A stretch of DNA of 5,652 nucleotides, taken from the NCBI GenBank assembly GCA_007121115.1, contig SKMI01000037.1:1-5652 (forward strand), written 5' to 3'. This DNA comes from Paracoccaceae bacterium. Lineage in GTDB: Bacteria; Pseudomonadota; Alphaproteobacteria; Rhodobacterales; Rhodobacteraceae. Positions 1 through 5,548 of the stretch are shown here, piece after piece. The position numbers and the translations under genes were made by a program. Under the pieces are notes generated by a model. It searched no databases, had not been told where the DNA came from, and saw only the letters and a program-made list of their open reading frames with translations. Positions within the stretch are counted from its first letter, which is position 1. Each line of letters starts with the position of its first letter.

Positions 1-4
1 CCCC

Positions 5-31
5 TTGCACAGCCAACACCGTTTTTCTAAA
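5..31 (+). promoter_or_regulatory. Possible promoter of the tRNA-Glu gene
   Basis: A TTGCAC hexamer at 5-10 resembles the sigma70 -35 element and a TCTAAA at 26-31 resembles the -10 element. The spacer is only 15 bases, shorter than the usual 16-18. Transcription would begin near position 38, just ahead of the mature tRNA 5' end at 47, which is a sensible leader length for a tRNA gene. The position supports the call more than the hexamers do. Confidence 0.38.
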
Positions 32-46
32 CACCCTGCACGGCGA

Positions 47-121
47 GGCCCGTTCGTCTATCGGTTAGGACGCCAGGTTTTCAACCTGGAAAGAGGGGTT
101 CGATTCCCCTACGGGCTGCCA
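47..121 (+). tRNA. tRNA-Glu (anticodon TTC)
   Basis: A full cloverleaf can be folded by hand. The 7-bp acceptor stem pairs 47-53 with 111-117; its first pair is a G-U wobble (G47 with T117). The anticodon stem CCAGG/CCTGG encloses the loop TTTTCAA, giving anticodon TTC, which reads GAA and GAG as glutamate. The T stem AGGGG (94-98) and CCCCT (106-110) encloses the loop TTCGATT. The discriminator base is G118, and the CCA end is encoded in the DNA at 119-121. The TTCGTCTA stretch after the acceptor stem is typical of bacterial tRNA-Glu. In many bacteria charged tRNA-Glu also feeds tetrapyrrole synthesis through glutamyl-tRNA reductase; that is family knowledge. The gene stands alone, with no second tRNA or rRNA visible nearby. 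Confidence 0.97.
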
Positions 122-479
122 GTTCCTTCAAGCAAAGTACTTTTCTGATAAGTTCACGGGCAACCCAGCGCCATCGCACGCTTGGGCGGCCGATGAGCGG
201 CGCTTGCCGACGGCTGACGGTCGGCTTGCATTGCGCGCGGTGCGGTGCGCCTGATCGGTGGCGCGCTACCGGAGCTCCATAGTCTTTGAGGGCGCCTATC
301 TGCAAACGGCGGGCGCTGCGCTGGGCGCATCGCGTCGATCGGCAATTCCGCGCCGCAGCACACTGATCCTCACCTGCCCACCCAGACAGCGGACGCCGGC
401 GGCGTCTTATTGTGGTCCTTGCGCTGCGACCGGCATACGGCGCGCGCTGTGCGGGCATTGCACAAGCGGGGCCGGGCCG
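122..479. other. Gene-free stretch between tRNA-Glu and the transporter operon
   Basis: I see no convincing protein gene here on either strand. Open frames exist, as expected in GC-rich DNA, but they have no ribosome binding site and no recognisable protein sequence, and the longest minus-strand one runs through the tRNA. Contents I can name are a 10-base palindrome AAAGTACTTT (134-143), a hairpin GCCGAC/GTCGGC with an 8-base loop (206-211 and 220-225) that lacks a T tract, the terminator-like hairpin annotated separately at 391-412, and an inverted repeat TGTGC/GCACA with a 7-base loop (448-464). The stretch could be an unprocessed 3' trailer, a small RNA gene, or remnant DNA left by insertion at a tRNA 3' end. 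No copy of the tRNA 3' end occurs elsewhere in the window to support the last option. Confidence 0.5.
391..412 (+). terminator. Probable factor-independent terminator
   Basis: GACGCC (392-397) pairs perfectly with GGCGTC (401-406) around a 3-base GGC loop, and G391 can add a wobble pair with T407. The hairpin is followed by TTATT (407-411), a short T-rich tail on the plus strand. The minus strand has no T tract after the hairpin, so any action is directional. It lies about 80 bases before the operon promoter and would stop plus-strand transcripts arriving from the tRNA-Glu side. The T tract is short, so the call is moderate. Confidence 0.42.
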
Positions 480-493
480 GTTCATGCGTGAAC
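480..493. promoter_or_regulatory. Operator-like inverted repeat ahead of the transporter promoter
   Basis: GTTCA (480-484) and TGAAC (489-493) form a perfect 5-bp inverted repeat separated by TGCG. The central GC is also symmetric, so 12 of 14 bases obey two-fold symmetry. The repeat ends exactly where the proposed -35 hexamer begins (494), a usual place for a transcription factor site controlling a sugar transporter. Which regulator family might bind is unknown, since no regulator gene lies in the window. A short repeat of this kind can also arise by chance. Confidence 0.4.
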
Positions 494-521
494 TTGTCAG
501 CTTCGGGCCTTGCTCTATGCT
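494..521 (+). promoter_or_regulatory. Probable sigma70-type promoter of the ABC transporter operon
   Basis: TTGTCA (494-499) matches the -35 consensus in most positions, and TATGCT (516-521) resembles a -10 element, with a 16-base spacer. Transcription would start near 528, giving a leader of about 42 bases before the TTG start at 570. This placement argues against the longer reading frame that opens at 510, because that codon would lie upstream of the transcript. Confidence 0.48.
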
Positions 522-551
522 TTATGCCCAGAAACCTCTGCGGGTCACGGC

Positions 552-558
552 AGGAAGG
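552..558 (+). promoter_or_regulatory. Ribosome binding site deciding a TTG start
   Basis: AGGAAGG is the only purine-rich Shine-Dalgarno-like motif ahead of the ATPase gene. It sits 11 bases before the TTG at 570, somewhat longer than ideal. No in-frame ATG or GTG lies between it and the conserved start of the ATPase domain. Confidence 0.55.
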
Positions 559-569
559 CGCTTGACGCA

Positions 570-1679
570 TTGGGACAGGTCAAACTGAGATCGATTGCCA
601 AGTCATTCGGGCCGACGGCGGTGCTGGATGACATCAACCTTCAGATCGAGGACAAGGAGTTCGTGGTCGTCGTCGGCCCATCGGGGTGCGGCAAGTCCAC
701 GCTTCTGCGGGTCGTCGCCGGTCTGGAAGAGGCCAGCGCGGGCACGTTGCTGTTCGACGGGCGCGCGGTGAATACGCTTTCGCCGGGCGAGCGGAACGTG
801 GCGATGGTGTTCCAGAATTACGCGCTCTACCCGCACCTGAGCGTGGCGGCGAATATCGGCTTCGGGCTGCGCCGCGCCGCCATGTCGCGGCGCGAAAGGC
901 GCGACGCGGTGGAACGGACGGCGCGCCTGCTGGAGATCGAGCCGCTGCTGAAGCGCCGCCCCGGCGCGCTTTCGGGCGGGCAGCGCCAGCGCGTGGCCAT
1001 GGGCCGCGCCATCATCCGCAACCCGGCGGTGTTCCTGTTCGACGAGCCGCTCTCAAACCTCGACGCCCGGTTGCGGATGCAGATGCGCAGCGAAATCCGC
1101 ACGCTGCATGGCAAGGTGCCGACCACCACGATCTACGTCACCCATGACCAGATCGAGGCGATGACCATGGCCGACCGCGTGGTGGTCATGAACGCGGGCC
1201 GGATCGAACAGATCGGCACCCCGTCCCAGATCTACGACACCCCGCGCACCACCTTTGTCGCCCGCTTCATGGGCATGCCCTCGATGAACATGCTCGCCGC
1301 GCGTCTGGACGGCGACGCGCTGGTTCTGCCTGACGGTCGCATACCCGTGCCCGCCGACTGGCCCGCGCGGCTGGCGCGCTGGGCCGGGCGAGAGGTGCTC
1401 CTGGGCTTGCGCCCTGAACACCTGAGCCTGCGCGCCAGTCCCGGCGGGATCCCCGCCACCGTCGATCTGGTGGAACCCACCGGCAGCGAAACACTGGTCT
1501 ACCTGCACCACGGCGACACGCGACTGTCCGCGCGCACCCCGCCCGAGACGCGCGTGCGCCGCGGCGAGCGAGTTCATCTGGACCTGCGGCTGGACCGCGC
1601 CACGCTGTTTGACCCCGAAACCACCCTGGCCCTGCCGACGCTGGCCAGCGACCCCATCCCAACAGGAGAACCCGCATGA
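570..1679 (+). CDS. CUT1-type ABC transporter ATP-binding protein (UgpC/MalK/MsmX-like)
   Basis: This is the cytoplasmic ATPase that powers the importer encoded by the next three genes; such subunits work as homodimers. With the TTG start it is 369 residues, typical for the family. Visible motifs are Walker A GPSGCGKST (36-44), Q-loop Gln83 in VFQNYALYPH, signature LSGGQ (135-139), Walker B VFLFDE (155-160), D-loop SNLD (163-166) and switch His193 in YVTHD. A C-terminal TOBE regulatory domain follows from about residue 235, with the family landmark GLRPEH at 280-285. All catalytic residues are intact. The TTG at 570 was chosen because family members begin with a sequence like MGQVKLRSIAKSFG, and a Shine-Dalgarno motif lies at 552-558. 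The frame is open back to a TTG at 510, but those residues look unrelated and overlap the promoter. The stop overlaps the next start (ATGA). The family assignment is firm; the substrate is not. Confidence 0.93.
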   Translation: MGQVKLRSIAKSFGPTAVLDDINLQIEDKEFVVVVGPSGCGKSTLLRVVAGLEEASAGTLLFDGRAVNTLSPGERNVAMVFQNYALYPHLSVAANIGFGLRRAAMSRRERRDAVERTARLLEIEPLLKRRPGALSGGQRQRVAMGRAIIRNPAVFLFDEPLSNLDARLRMQMRSEIRTLHGKVPTTTIYVTHDQIEAMTMADRVVVMNAGRIEQIGTPSQIYDTPRTTFVARFMGMPSMNMLAARLDGDALVLPDGRIPVPADWPARLARWAGREVLLGLRPEHLSLRASPGGIPATVDLVEPTGSETLVYLHHGDTRLSARTPPETRVRRGERVHLDLRLDRATLFDPETTLALPTLASDPIPTGEPA

Positions 1680-2971
1680 CCCTTCCCCGCCCTTCGCTTT
1701 TCGCCGCCGCAATGGCCACCGCCCTGCCCGCCGTTGCGCAGGCCGACGACTTGATCACCCGCAATCGCGTCGGCCCTGCGGATGCGGACAACGCCCTGAC
1801 CTTTCGGCTGACGGCCTTTGACCTTTACAGCGCCGACGAAGCGACAGCCGAGGCGTTCGGCGAGATGTTCACCGACTTCATCCTGGACAACCCCGGCTGG
1901 CGGATCGACACGCAGTTGCAGACCGGCGCCATCGCGCAGGAACAGGCCCGGATCGTCGAACAGGCCCGCGCCGGGCGCGGCCCCGACTGCGCCATGATCG
2001 ACAGCTCGCAGCTTGCGACCTTCAAGGAGGCCGGGCTGCTGGCCCCCATGACACCGTATTTCACCGACGAGGAAATCGACGACCTGTTCCCCTTCGTCCG
2101 GGACGGCGTGACGGACGCGAACGGCGATATCGTCGCCTGGTGGTGGTTCACCGATCTGCGGGTCCTGTATCGCGACACCACGCAGGTGCCCGACGCCCCG
2201 CAGACCTGGGCCGAGATGCAGGAGGCTGCAGCCAGCGTGGCCGAGGGCGGGATGGAAGGCATCCTGTTCAACGCCGGGCGGGACGAGGCCTCGGCCTTCG
2301 ACTGGCTGGGGCATTTCTGGGCGCAGGGCGGCGAACTGGTCGATGAAGACGGGCGGCCCGTGTTCTTCGAGGGCGAGAACCGCGAGAAATTCCTGAACGC
2401 CGTGAAACTCTACGCCGATCTGGTCGAAAGCGGCGCCGCGCCGGCCCGCGTGACGGCGCTGGCCAGCTATGACGACCTGCTGGCCTCGGCCGCTGCAGGC
2501 AGCACCGGAATGTTCATCGGCGGCAACTGGATGTATGCGCAGATCCAGAACACGATGACCGAGGAGCAGGCCGCAAACTGGGCGGTCTCGCCCCTGCCCG
2601 GCCCCAGCGCGGACGAACGCGCCACCGGCACCGGCGGCTGGGCGATTGCCGCGCTGAGCGACGACCCCGCCAAGGTCGAGATGTGCGCAGGGATAGCGCG
2701 GCTCTATGCCGGGCCGGGCAACGCGTTCCAGCGGCTCTTGCCGACCTCCGCCTCGCTCTACGCGGAGTATGAGGAATTCGCGGGCCCCGAGTTCCAGATC
2801 TTCGCCGAGGCGCTGGAGGACGGGCAAGCCCGCCCCGGCGTGCCGATCTACCCCGAGATCTCGAACCAGATCCAGATCCTGCTGGGCAATGTCCTGTCTG
2901 GTTCCGCCACGCCCGAGGACGCGCTGGACGCCGCGAGCGCAGAGGTGATGGACGCGTTCGAGCGGCTCTGA
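1676..2971 (+). CDS. Extracellular solute-binding protein of a sugar-type ABC importer
   Basis: This is the periplasmic receptor of the importer, 431 residues, within the usual 400-450 range for family 1 binding proteins. A Sec-type signal peptide is visible: a short N-region with Arg5, a hydrophobic alanine-rich stretch (8-20) and a likely signal peptidase I site after Ala23 (AQA-DD). No lipobox cysteine is present, so it is probably soluble. The region around residues 149-166 (NGDIVAWWWFTDLRVLYRD) matches the family pattern where the chain enters the binding cleft. Three consecutive tryptophans (155-157) plus Trp285, Trp302 and Trp322 fit stacking against a sugar ring; that is inference. 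GTGGWAIA (318-325) is another family-like stretch. The start is supported by a strong AGGAG (1664-1668) seven bases upstream, and the ATGA overlap couples it to the ATPase gene. Sugar or sugar-like substrate is likely, but identity is unknown. Confidence 0.92.
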   Translation: MTLPRPSLFAAAMATALPAVAQADDLITRNRVGPADADNALTFRLTAFDLYSADEATAEAFGEMFTDFILDNPGWRIDTQLQTGAIAQEQARIVEQARAGRGPDCAMIDSSQLATFKEAGLLAPMTPYFTDEEIDDLFPFVRDGVTDANGDIVAWWWFTDLRVLYRDTTQVPDAPQTWAEMQEAAASVAEGGMEGILFNAGRDEASAFDWLGHFWAQGGELVDEDGRPVFFEGENREKFLNAVKLYADLVESGAAPARVTALASYDDLLASAAAGSTGMFIGGNWMYAQIQNTMTEEQAANWAVSPLPGPSADERATGTGGWAIAALSDDPAKVEMCAGIARLYAGPGNAFQRLLPTSASLYAEYEEFAGPEFQIFAEALEDGQARPGVPIYPEISNQIQILLGNVLSGSATPEDALDAASAEVMDAFERL

Positions 2972-2975
2972 AGGG
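2970..2975 (+). promoter_or_regulatory. Ribosome binding site deciding a TTG start
   Basis: GAAGGG overlaps the stop codon of the binding-protein gene and lies nine bases before the TTG at 2985, an ideal spacing. No in-frame ATG or GTG occurs before the first membrane segment, so this site fixes the start of permease 1. Confidence 0.62.
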
Positions 2976-2984
2976 CGCGGCCCC

Positions 2985-3971
2985 TTGGCAGAACAGTCCG
3001 CGAATTCGGCAGATGATCGGCTGGCGCGCCTCGCCGCACCAGCGGTCACGGAGGCCGAGGCCACCCCGCCGCGCCATCCGCGCGGCGGGGTCGCTGCGCG
3101 CATTTTCTCCGGGCCGCTGCCGTGGCTCTTGCCCGCCGTGGGGGCGCTGGCGCTGTTCTACCTTTACCCGATCTTCGAAGCGGTGCGGCTCGCCTTCACC
3201 GATGCGCGGCTGTTCGACACCGAGACGCAGCTTTCCATGCGGTCGATCAACAGCATGGTGGGCAGTTCCACCCTTGGCGTGATCCTGCGCAATACGTTGA
3301 CCTACACGGTCGCCAGCGTGGTGGGGCAGATCGCGCTGGGGCTGGCGATTGCGCTGCTGGTCGTGCGGGCAGAACGCGCGCGGCTGCGCGGGACGCTGGT
3401 GTTGCGGACCATCGTGCTGGCCGCCTGGGTGATCCCGGCGATTGCCAATGGCATCATCTGGCAGCTTCTGTTCTCCGAAGCGCCCTTCGGCGCCATCAAC
3501 TCGGCCCTGCGCATGGCGGGGGTGGCGCCGGTGGCGTGGCTGTCGGACCCCGGCAACGCCATGACCTCGGCGGTGATTGCCACCATCTGGCAGGGCACGG
3601 CCTATTCGATGATCCTGCTCTACGCCGCGCTCAAGACCATCGACCCCGCACTCTATGAAGCCGCAGCCATCGACAACGCGCGCCCGTGGGAGCGGTTCTG
3701 GTTCATCACCCTGCCGCATCTGCGCGCCGCGCTGGTGGTCAACGCGATCCTGATCCTGATCATGACGCTCAACATGTTCGACACGATCCTTGCGCTCACG
3801 GGCGGCGGGCCGGGGCGCGCGACGGAAATCCTGTCGCTCTACGCCTATGGCACGGTGTTCCAGAATTTCGAACTGGGGCGCGGGGCGGCGCTTTCGATGC
3901 TGCTGCTGGTCATCTCGCTGTCGCTGACGGTGGTGCTGATTGCGCTGCTGCCACGGGAGCGGCGCGGATGA
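2985..3971 (+). CDS. ABC transporter permease 1 (CUT1 family, MalF/UgpA-like)
   Basis: This is an inner-membrane channel subunit of 328 residues, expected to pair with permease 2. About 45 N-terminal residues are polar and cytoplasmic, followed by six hydrophobic segments at roughly 46-70, 98-127, 138-163, 192-216, 249-272 and 300-323. The cytoplasmic EAA loop that docks onto the ATPase is visible at 225-244, beginning EAAAID and ending ITLP. At the position usually occupied by glycine in this loop (231) there is asparagine; the rest of the loop is normal. A GGGPGRATE-like stretch (273-281) is typical of MalF/UgpA-type permeases. TTG at 2985 is the only reasonable start, 13 bases after the binding-protein stop and nine after GAAGGG. 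Its stop overlaps the permease 2 start. The family call is secure. Confidence 0.93.
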   Translation: MAEQSANSADDRLARLAAPAVTEAEATPPRHPRGGVAARIFSGPLPWLLPAVGALALFYLYPIFEAVRLAFTDARLFDTETQLSMRSINSMVGSSTLGVILRNTLTYTVASVVGQIALGLAIALLVVRAERARLRGTLVLRTIVLAAWVIPAIANGIIWQLLFSEAPFGAINSALRMAGVAPVAWLSDPGNAMTSAVIATIWQGTAYSMILLYAALKTIDPALYEAAAIDNARPWERFWFITLPHLRAALVVNAILILIMTLNMFDTILALTGGGPGRATEILSLYAYGTVFQNFELGRGAALSMLLLVISLSLTVVLIALLPRERRG

Positions 3972-4813
3972 TGGTGCGCAGTCGGTCCGAGCGGGCGGCC
4001 GACTGGGCCGTCTATGCCGCGATGCTGGTGCTGGCGCTTGCGTTCCTGCTGCCGGTGCTGTGGCTGGTCTCGCTCTCGGTGCGCACGCAGGCCGAGGTGT
4101 TTCTGGGCGCGGCCCGCGTCATCCCCGAGGCGCCCACGCTCGACAACTTCGCCCGCGTGCTGCGGGACGGCGGCTTCCAGTCCTACATCTGGAACACGGT
4201 GAAGCTGGCGTCCCTAGGCGCTGCTGGCGCGGTGGCGCTGGCCGCCCCCGCCGCCTATGCGCTGTCGCGCATGGCGTTTCGCGGCAAGGGGCCGCTGATG
4301 CTGGGCATATTGTCGGTGCAGATGGTGTCCGGGCTGGTGGTGCTGATCCCGCTTTACCGGTTCATGGACCGGCTGGGGCTTCTGGAATCGCATTTCGGCA
4401 CAACGCTCCTGTATATCGCCGCCGGAATCCCGGTGACGATATGGCTGCTGAAGGTCAGTTTCGACGCCGTGCCACGCAGCCTTGACGATGCCGCGGCCAT
4501 CGACGGGCTGTCGCGGTTTGAATCATTTGCACTGATCATCCTGCCGCTGGCGCTGCCGGGACTTATTTCGGCCTTCATCCTGAACCTTATCCTGAACTGG
4601 TCGCAATTCCTGATCCCGTTCATCATGCTCAGCGCGGATGACAAATGGCCCATCTCGGTGGCGATCTTCCGCTTCGCGGGCTCGACCAGCGCGGCCACGA
4701 CGCAACTACTGGCCGCGGCCTGCCTGCTGGCGATCCTGCCGGCGCTCGCGATCTTCGTGATCCTGCAGCGCTACATTCTGGCGGCGCTGACGGCGGGCGC
4801 AGTGAAGGAATAG
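3968..4813 (+). CDS. ABC transporter permease 2 (CUT1 family, MalG/UgpE-like)
   Basis: This is the second inner-membrane channel subunit, 281 residues, typical of MalG-type permeases. Six hydrophobic segments are visible at about 12-37, 79-100, 108-130, 144-165, 195-220 and 245-270. The EAA loop lies at 174-193 (DAAAIDG through IILP), with Asp replacing the first Glu and the glycine (180) retained. The C-terminus LTAGAVKE closely resembles the LTAGAVKG tail common in this family. The ATG at 3968 was chosen because GGGAG (3955-3959) lies eight bases upstream and it makes an ATGA overlap with permease 1. A second ATG follows immediately at 3971 and cannot be excluded. The frame is open upstream to 3686, but that part lies inside permease 1 and lacks permease-like sequence. 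This appears to be the last gene of the operon. Confidence 0.93.
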   Translation: MMVRSRSERAADWAVYAAMLVLALAFLLPVLWLVSLSVRTQAEVFLGAARVIPEAPTLDNFARVLRDGGFQSYIWNTVKLASLGAAGAVALAAPAAYALSRMAFRGKGPLMLGILSVQMVSGLVVLIPLYRFMDRLGLLESHFGTTLLYIAAGIPVTIWLLKVSFDAVPRSLDDAAAIDGLSRFESFALIILPLALPGLISAFILNLILNWSQFLIPFIMLSADDKWPISVAIFRFAGSTSAATTQLLAAACLLAILPALAIFVILQRYILAALTAGAVKE

Positions 4814-4828
4814 GGCCGCCTTCGGCTG

Positions 4829-4894
4829 GGGCCGACGGTGCGCACGATCAGGCGCATCAGGGCGCGCACCAGACCCCGGCCCAACCGTCGGCCC
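4829..4894. repeat. Inverted repeat spanning the convergent gene ends
   Basis: GGGCCGACGGT (4829-4839) and ACCGTCGGCCC (4884-4894) are perfect 11-base reverse complements separated by 44 bases. The left arm lies in the gap between the two stop codons; the right arm is inside the 3' end of the flavoprotein gene, encoding part of ARADGW. A second, partly overlapping pair, GGTGCGC (4837-4843) and GCGCACC (4864-4870), would compete with it. A small GCCG/CGGC hairpin (4815-4826) sits just after the permease 2 stop. None is followed by a T tract, so an intrinsic terminator is not shown. A role in ending or stabilising both convergent transcripts is possible. Confidence 0.5.
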
Positions 4895-5426
4895 GGGCAT
4901 AGCGCGCGCGGCGGTGCTGCGGGCCGAGGTGGACGATATCCATCGCCTGCAAGCGCAGCTCCAGCACAGCGAAGACGGCCGGGTCCGGCACCTTGCGATA
5001 GGCCAGAGCGTCCGGGATCGGCTGCCCCGACGCGGGGGTGCAGCCGAAGGACAGGCGCGCTGCCTCGGGCAGTTGTGCCCAAAGCCCCGCCACTTCGTCC
5101 CCGGTGCGGACCGAAACACGCGCCGCAAGGCGTATCTGCAAATGCGCGCCGCTGTCCCAGACATGCAGCGCGGCATGGGGGTGCGCCTGCAACTCGTCCA
5201 TCTTGGCGGACTGCGCATCGGTATAGACCCGCAGGGTGGCGCTGGCGCGGTCGGCGGCGCGCAGCACGACGGTCCGGGCCTGCGGCGAGCCGTCCAGTGC
5301 GACCGTTGCCAAGGTTGGATGCCGCGCTGCCGCCCGGCGGTCGTGCACACCGCGAATGAGGCGGGTCCAGACCTCGGCATGGAGGCTCTCCAGCCTGCTG
5401 GCCCAGGGGTGCGGATCGGGGGGCAT
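4857..5426 (-). CDS. Pyridoxamine 5'-phosphate oxidase superfamily protein (FMN-binding split barrel)
   Basis: The 189-residue product resembles small flavoproteins related to pyridoxamine phosphate oxidase. Supporting stretches are ARHPTLATVALDGSPQARTV (35-54) with the RTVVLR strand (51-56), YTDAQSAKMDEL (68-79) whose Ser and Lys resemble FMN phosphate contacts, and HVWDSGAHLQIRLAARV (88-104), where family members place further FMN contacts. The C-terminus FAVLELRLQAMDIVHLG (152-168) and RRARY (172-176) also fit this group. True PdxH enzymes are usually a little longer and end in a conserved substrate-binding tail that I do not see, so vitamin B6 synthesis should not be assumed. ATG at 5426 was chosen because GGAG lies six bases upstream; ATG at 5441 (194 residues) and TTG at 5486 (209) are in frame but lack a good binding site. 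The gene is convergent with the transporter operon, so co-transcription is not expected. Confidence 0.82.
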   Translation of the reverse strand: MPPDPHPWASRLESLHAEVWTRLIRGVHDRRAAARHPTLATVALDGSPQARTVVLRAADRASATLRVYTDAQSAKMDELQAHPHAALHVWDSGAHLQIRLAARVSVRTGDEVAGLWAQLPEAARLSFGCTPASGQPIPDALAYRKVPDPAVFAVLELRLQAMDIVHLGPQHRRARYARADGWAGVWCAP

Positions 5427-5432
5427 GTGTAT

Positions 5433-5436
5433 CTCC
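5433..5436 (-). promoter_or_regulatory. Ribosome binding site favouring the start at 5426
   Basis: On the minus strand this reads GGAG, six bases before the ATG at 5426. The alternative ATG at 5441 has only a C-rich stretch upstream, so the shorter protein is preferred. Confidence 0.5.
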
Positions 5437-5457
5437 GGCATCGGGGGCGTGGTGCGG

Positions 5458-5486
5458 CCAACTGTTGCACGCAGCGCAGAAGTCAA
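5458..5486 (-). promoter_or_regulatory. Possible promoter of the flavoprotein gene
   Basis: On the minus strand TTGACT (5486 down to 5481) matches five of six -35 consensus bases. Seventeen bases further on is AGTTGG (5463-5458), a poor -10 match. The start of transcription would be near 5451, giving a leader of about 25 bases before the ATG at 5426. The -35 is good and the -10 weak, so this is tentative. Confidence 0.27.
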
Positions 5487-5512
5487 TTGAAGCGCGCGGC
5501 GCCTGCTATACC
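5487..5512 (+). promoter_or_regulatory. Possible promoter of the divergent gene at 5549
   Basis: TATACC (5507-5512) is preceded by TG with one base between (TGCTATACC, 5504-5512), which is the form of an extended -10 element that can work with a weak -35. A TTGAAG at 5487-5492 looks like a -35, but the spacer of 14 bases is too short for a standard promoter. Transcription would start near 5519, about 30 bases before the ATG. Confidence 0.35.
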
Positions 5513-5548
5513 TCCCGCTCCTGTTTGTAACCAGCGTAGCCGCCTTTC

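Noticed and set aside
134..143. Palindrome AAAGTACTTT after the tRNA as a terminator or site-specific recombination site
   Set aside because: It is a loopless AT-rich palindrome with no GC stem, and no second copy or integrase gene is present.
206..225. GCCGAC/GTCGGC hairpin as a terminator for the tRNA
   Set aside because: It has an 8-base loop and no T tract follows; the hairpin at 391-412 is the better candidate.
47..479. Genomic island inserted at the tRNA-Glu 3' end
   Set aside because: There is no duplicated tRNA 3' end in the window, no integrase, and the downstream genes match the general base composition.
81..485. Minus-strand open frame of 134 codons
   Set aside because: It runs antisense through the tRNA-Glu gene, is very rich in Arg and Ala as GC-rich shadow frames are, and lacks a ribosome binding site and recognisable sequence.
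258..491. Plus-strand open frame of 77 codons in the gene-free stretch
   Set aside because: GTG start with no binding site, no family resemblance, and it crosses the terminator-like hairpin and the operator repeat.
510..569. Longer N-terminus of the ATPase from TTG 510
   Set aside because: The 20 extra residues do not resemble the family, there is no ribosome binding site, and the codon overlaps the proposed promoter.
1574..3103. Long minus-strand frame of 509 codons opposite the binding-protein gene
   Set aside because: It is the antisense shadow of a well-supported plus-strand gene; the translation is low-complexity Gly/Arg/Val-rich with no known domain.
2514..3719. Minus-strand frame of 401 codons opposite permease 1
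   Set aside because: It is a shadow of the binding-protein and permease 1 genes, with an Arg/Pro/Ser-rich low-complexity translation.
3686..3967. Upstream extension of permease 2
   Set aside because: It lies entirely within permease 1 in another frame and has no membrane-protein character; the ATG at 3968 has a good binding site.
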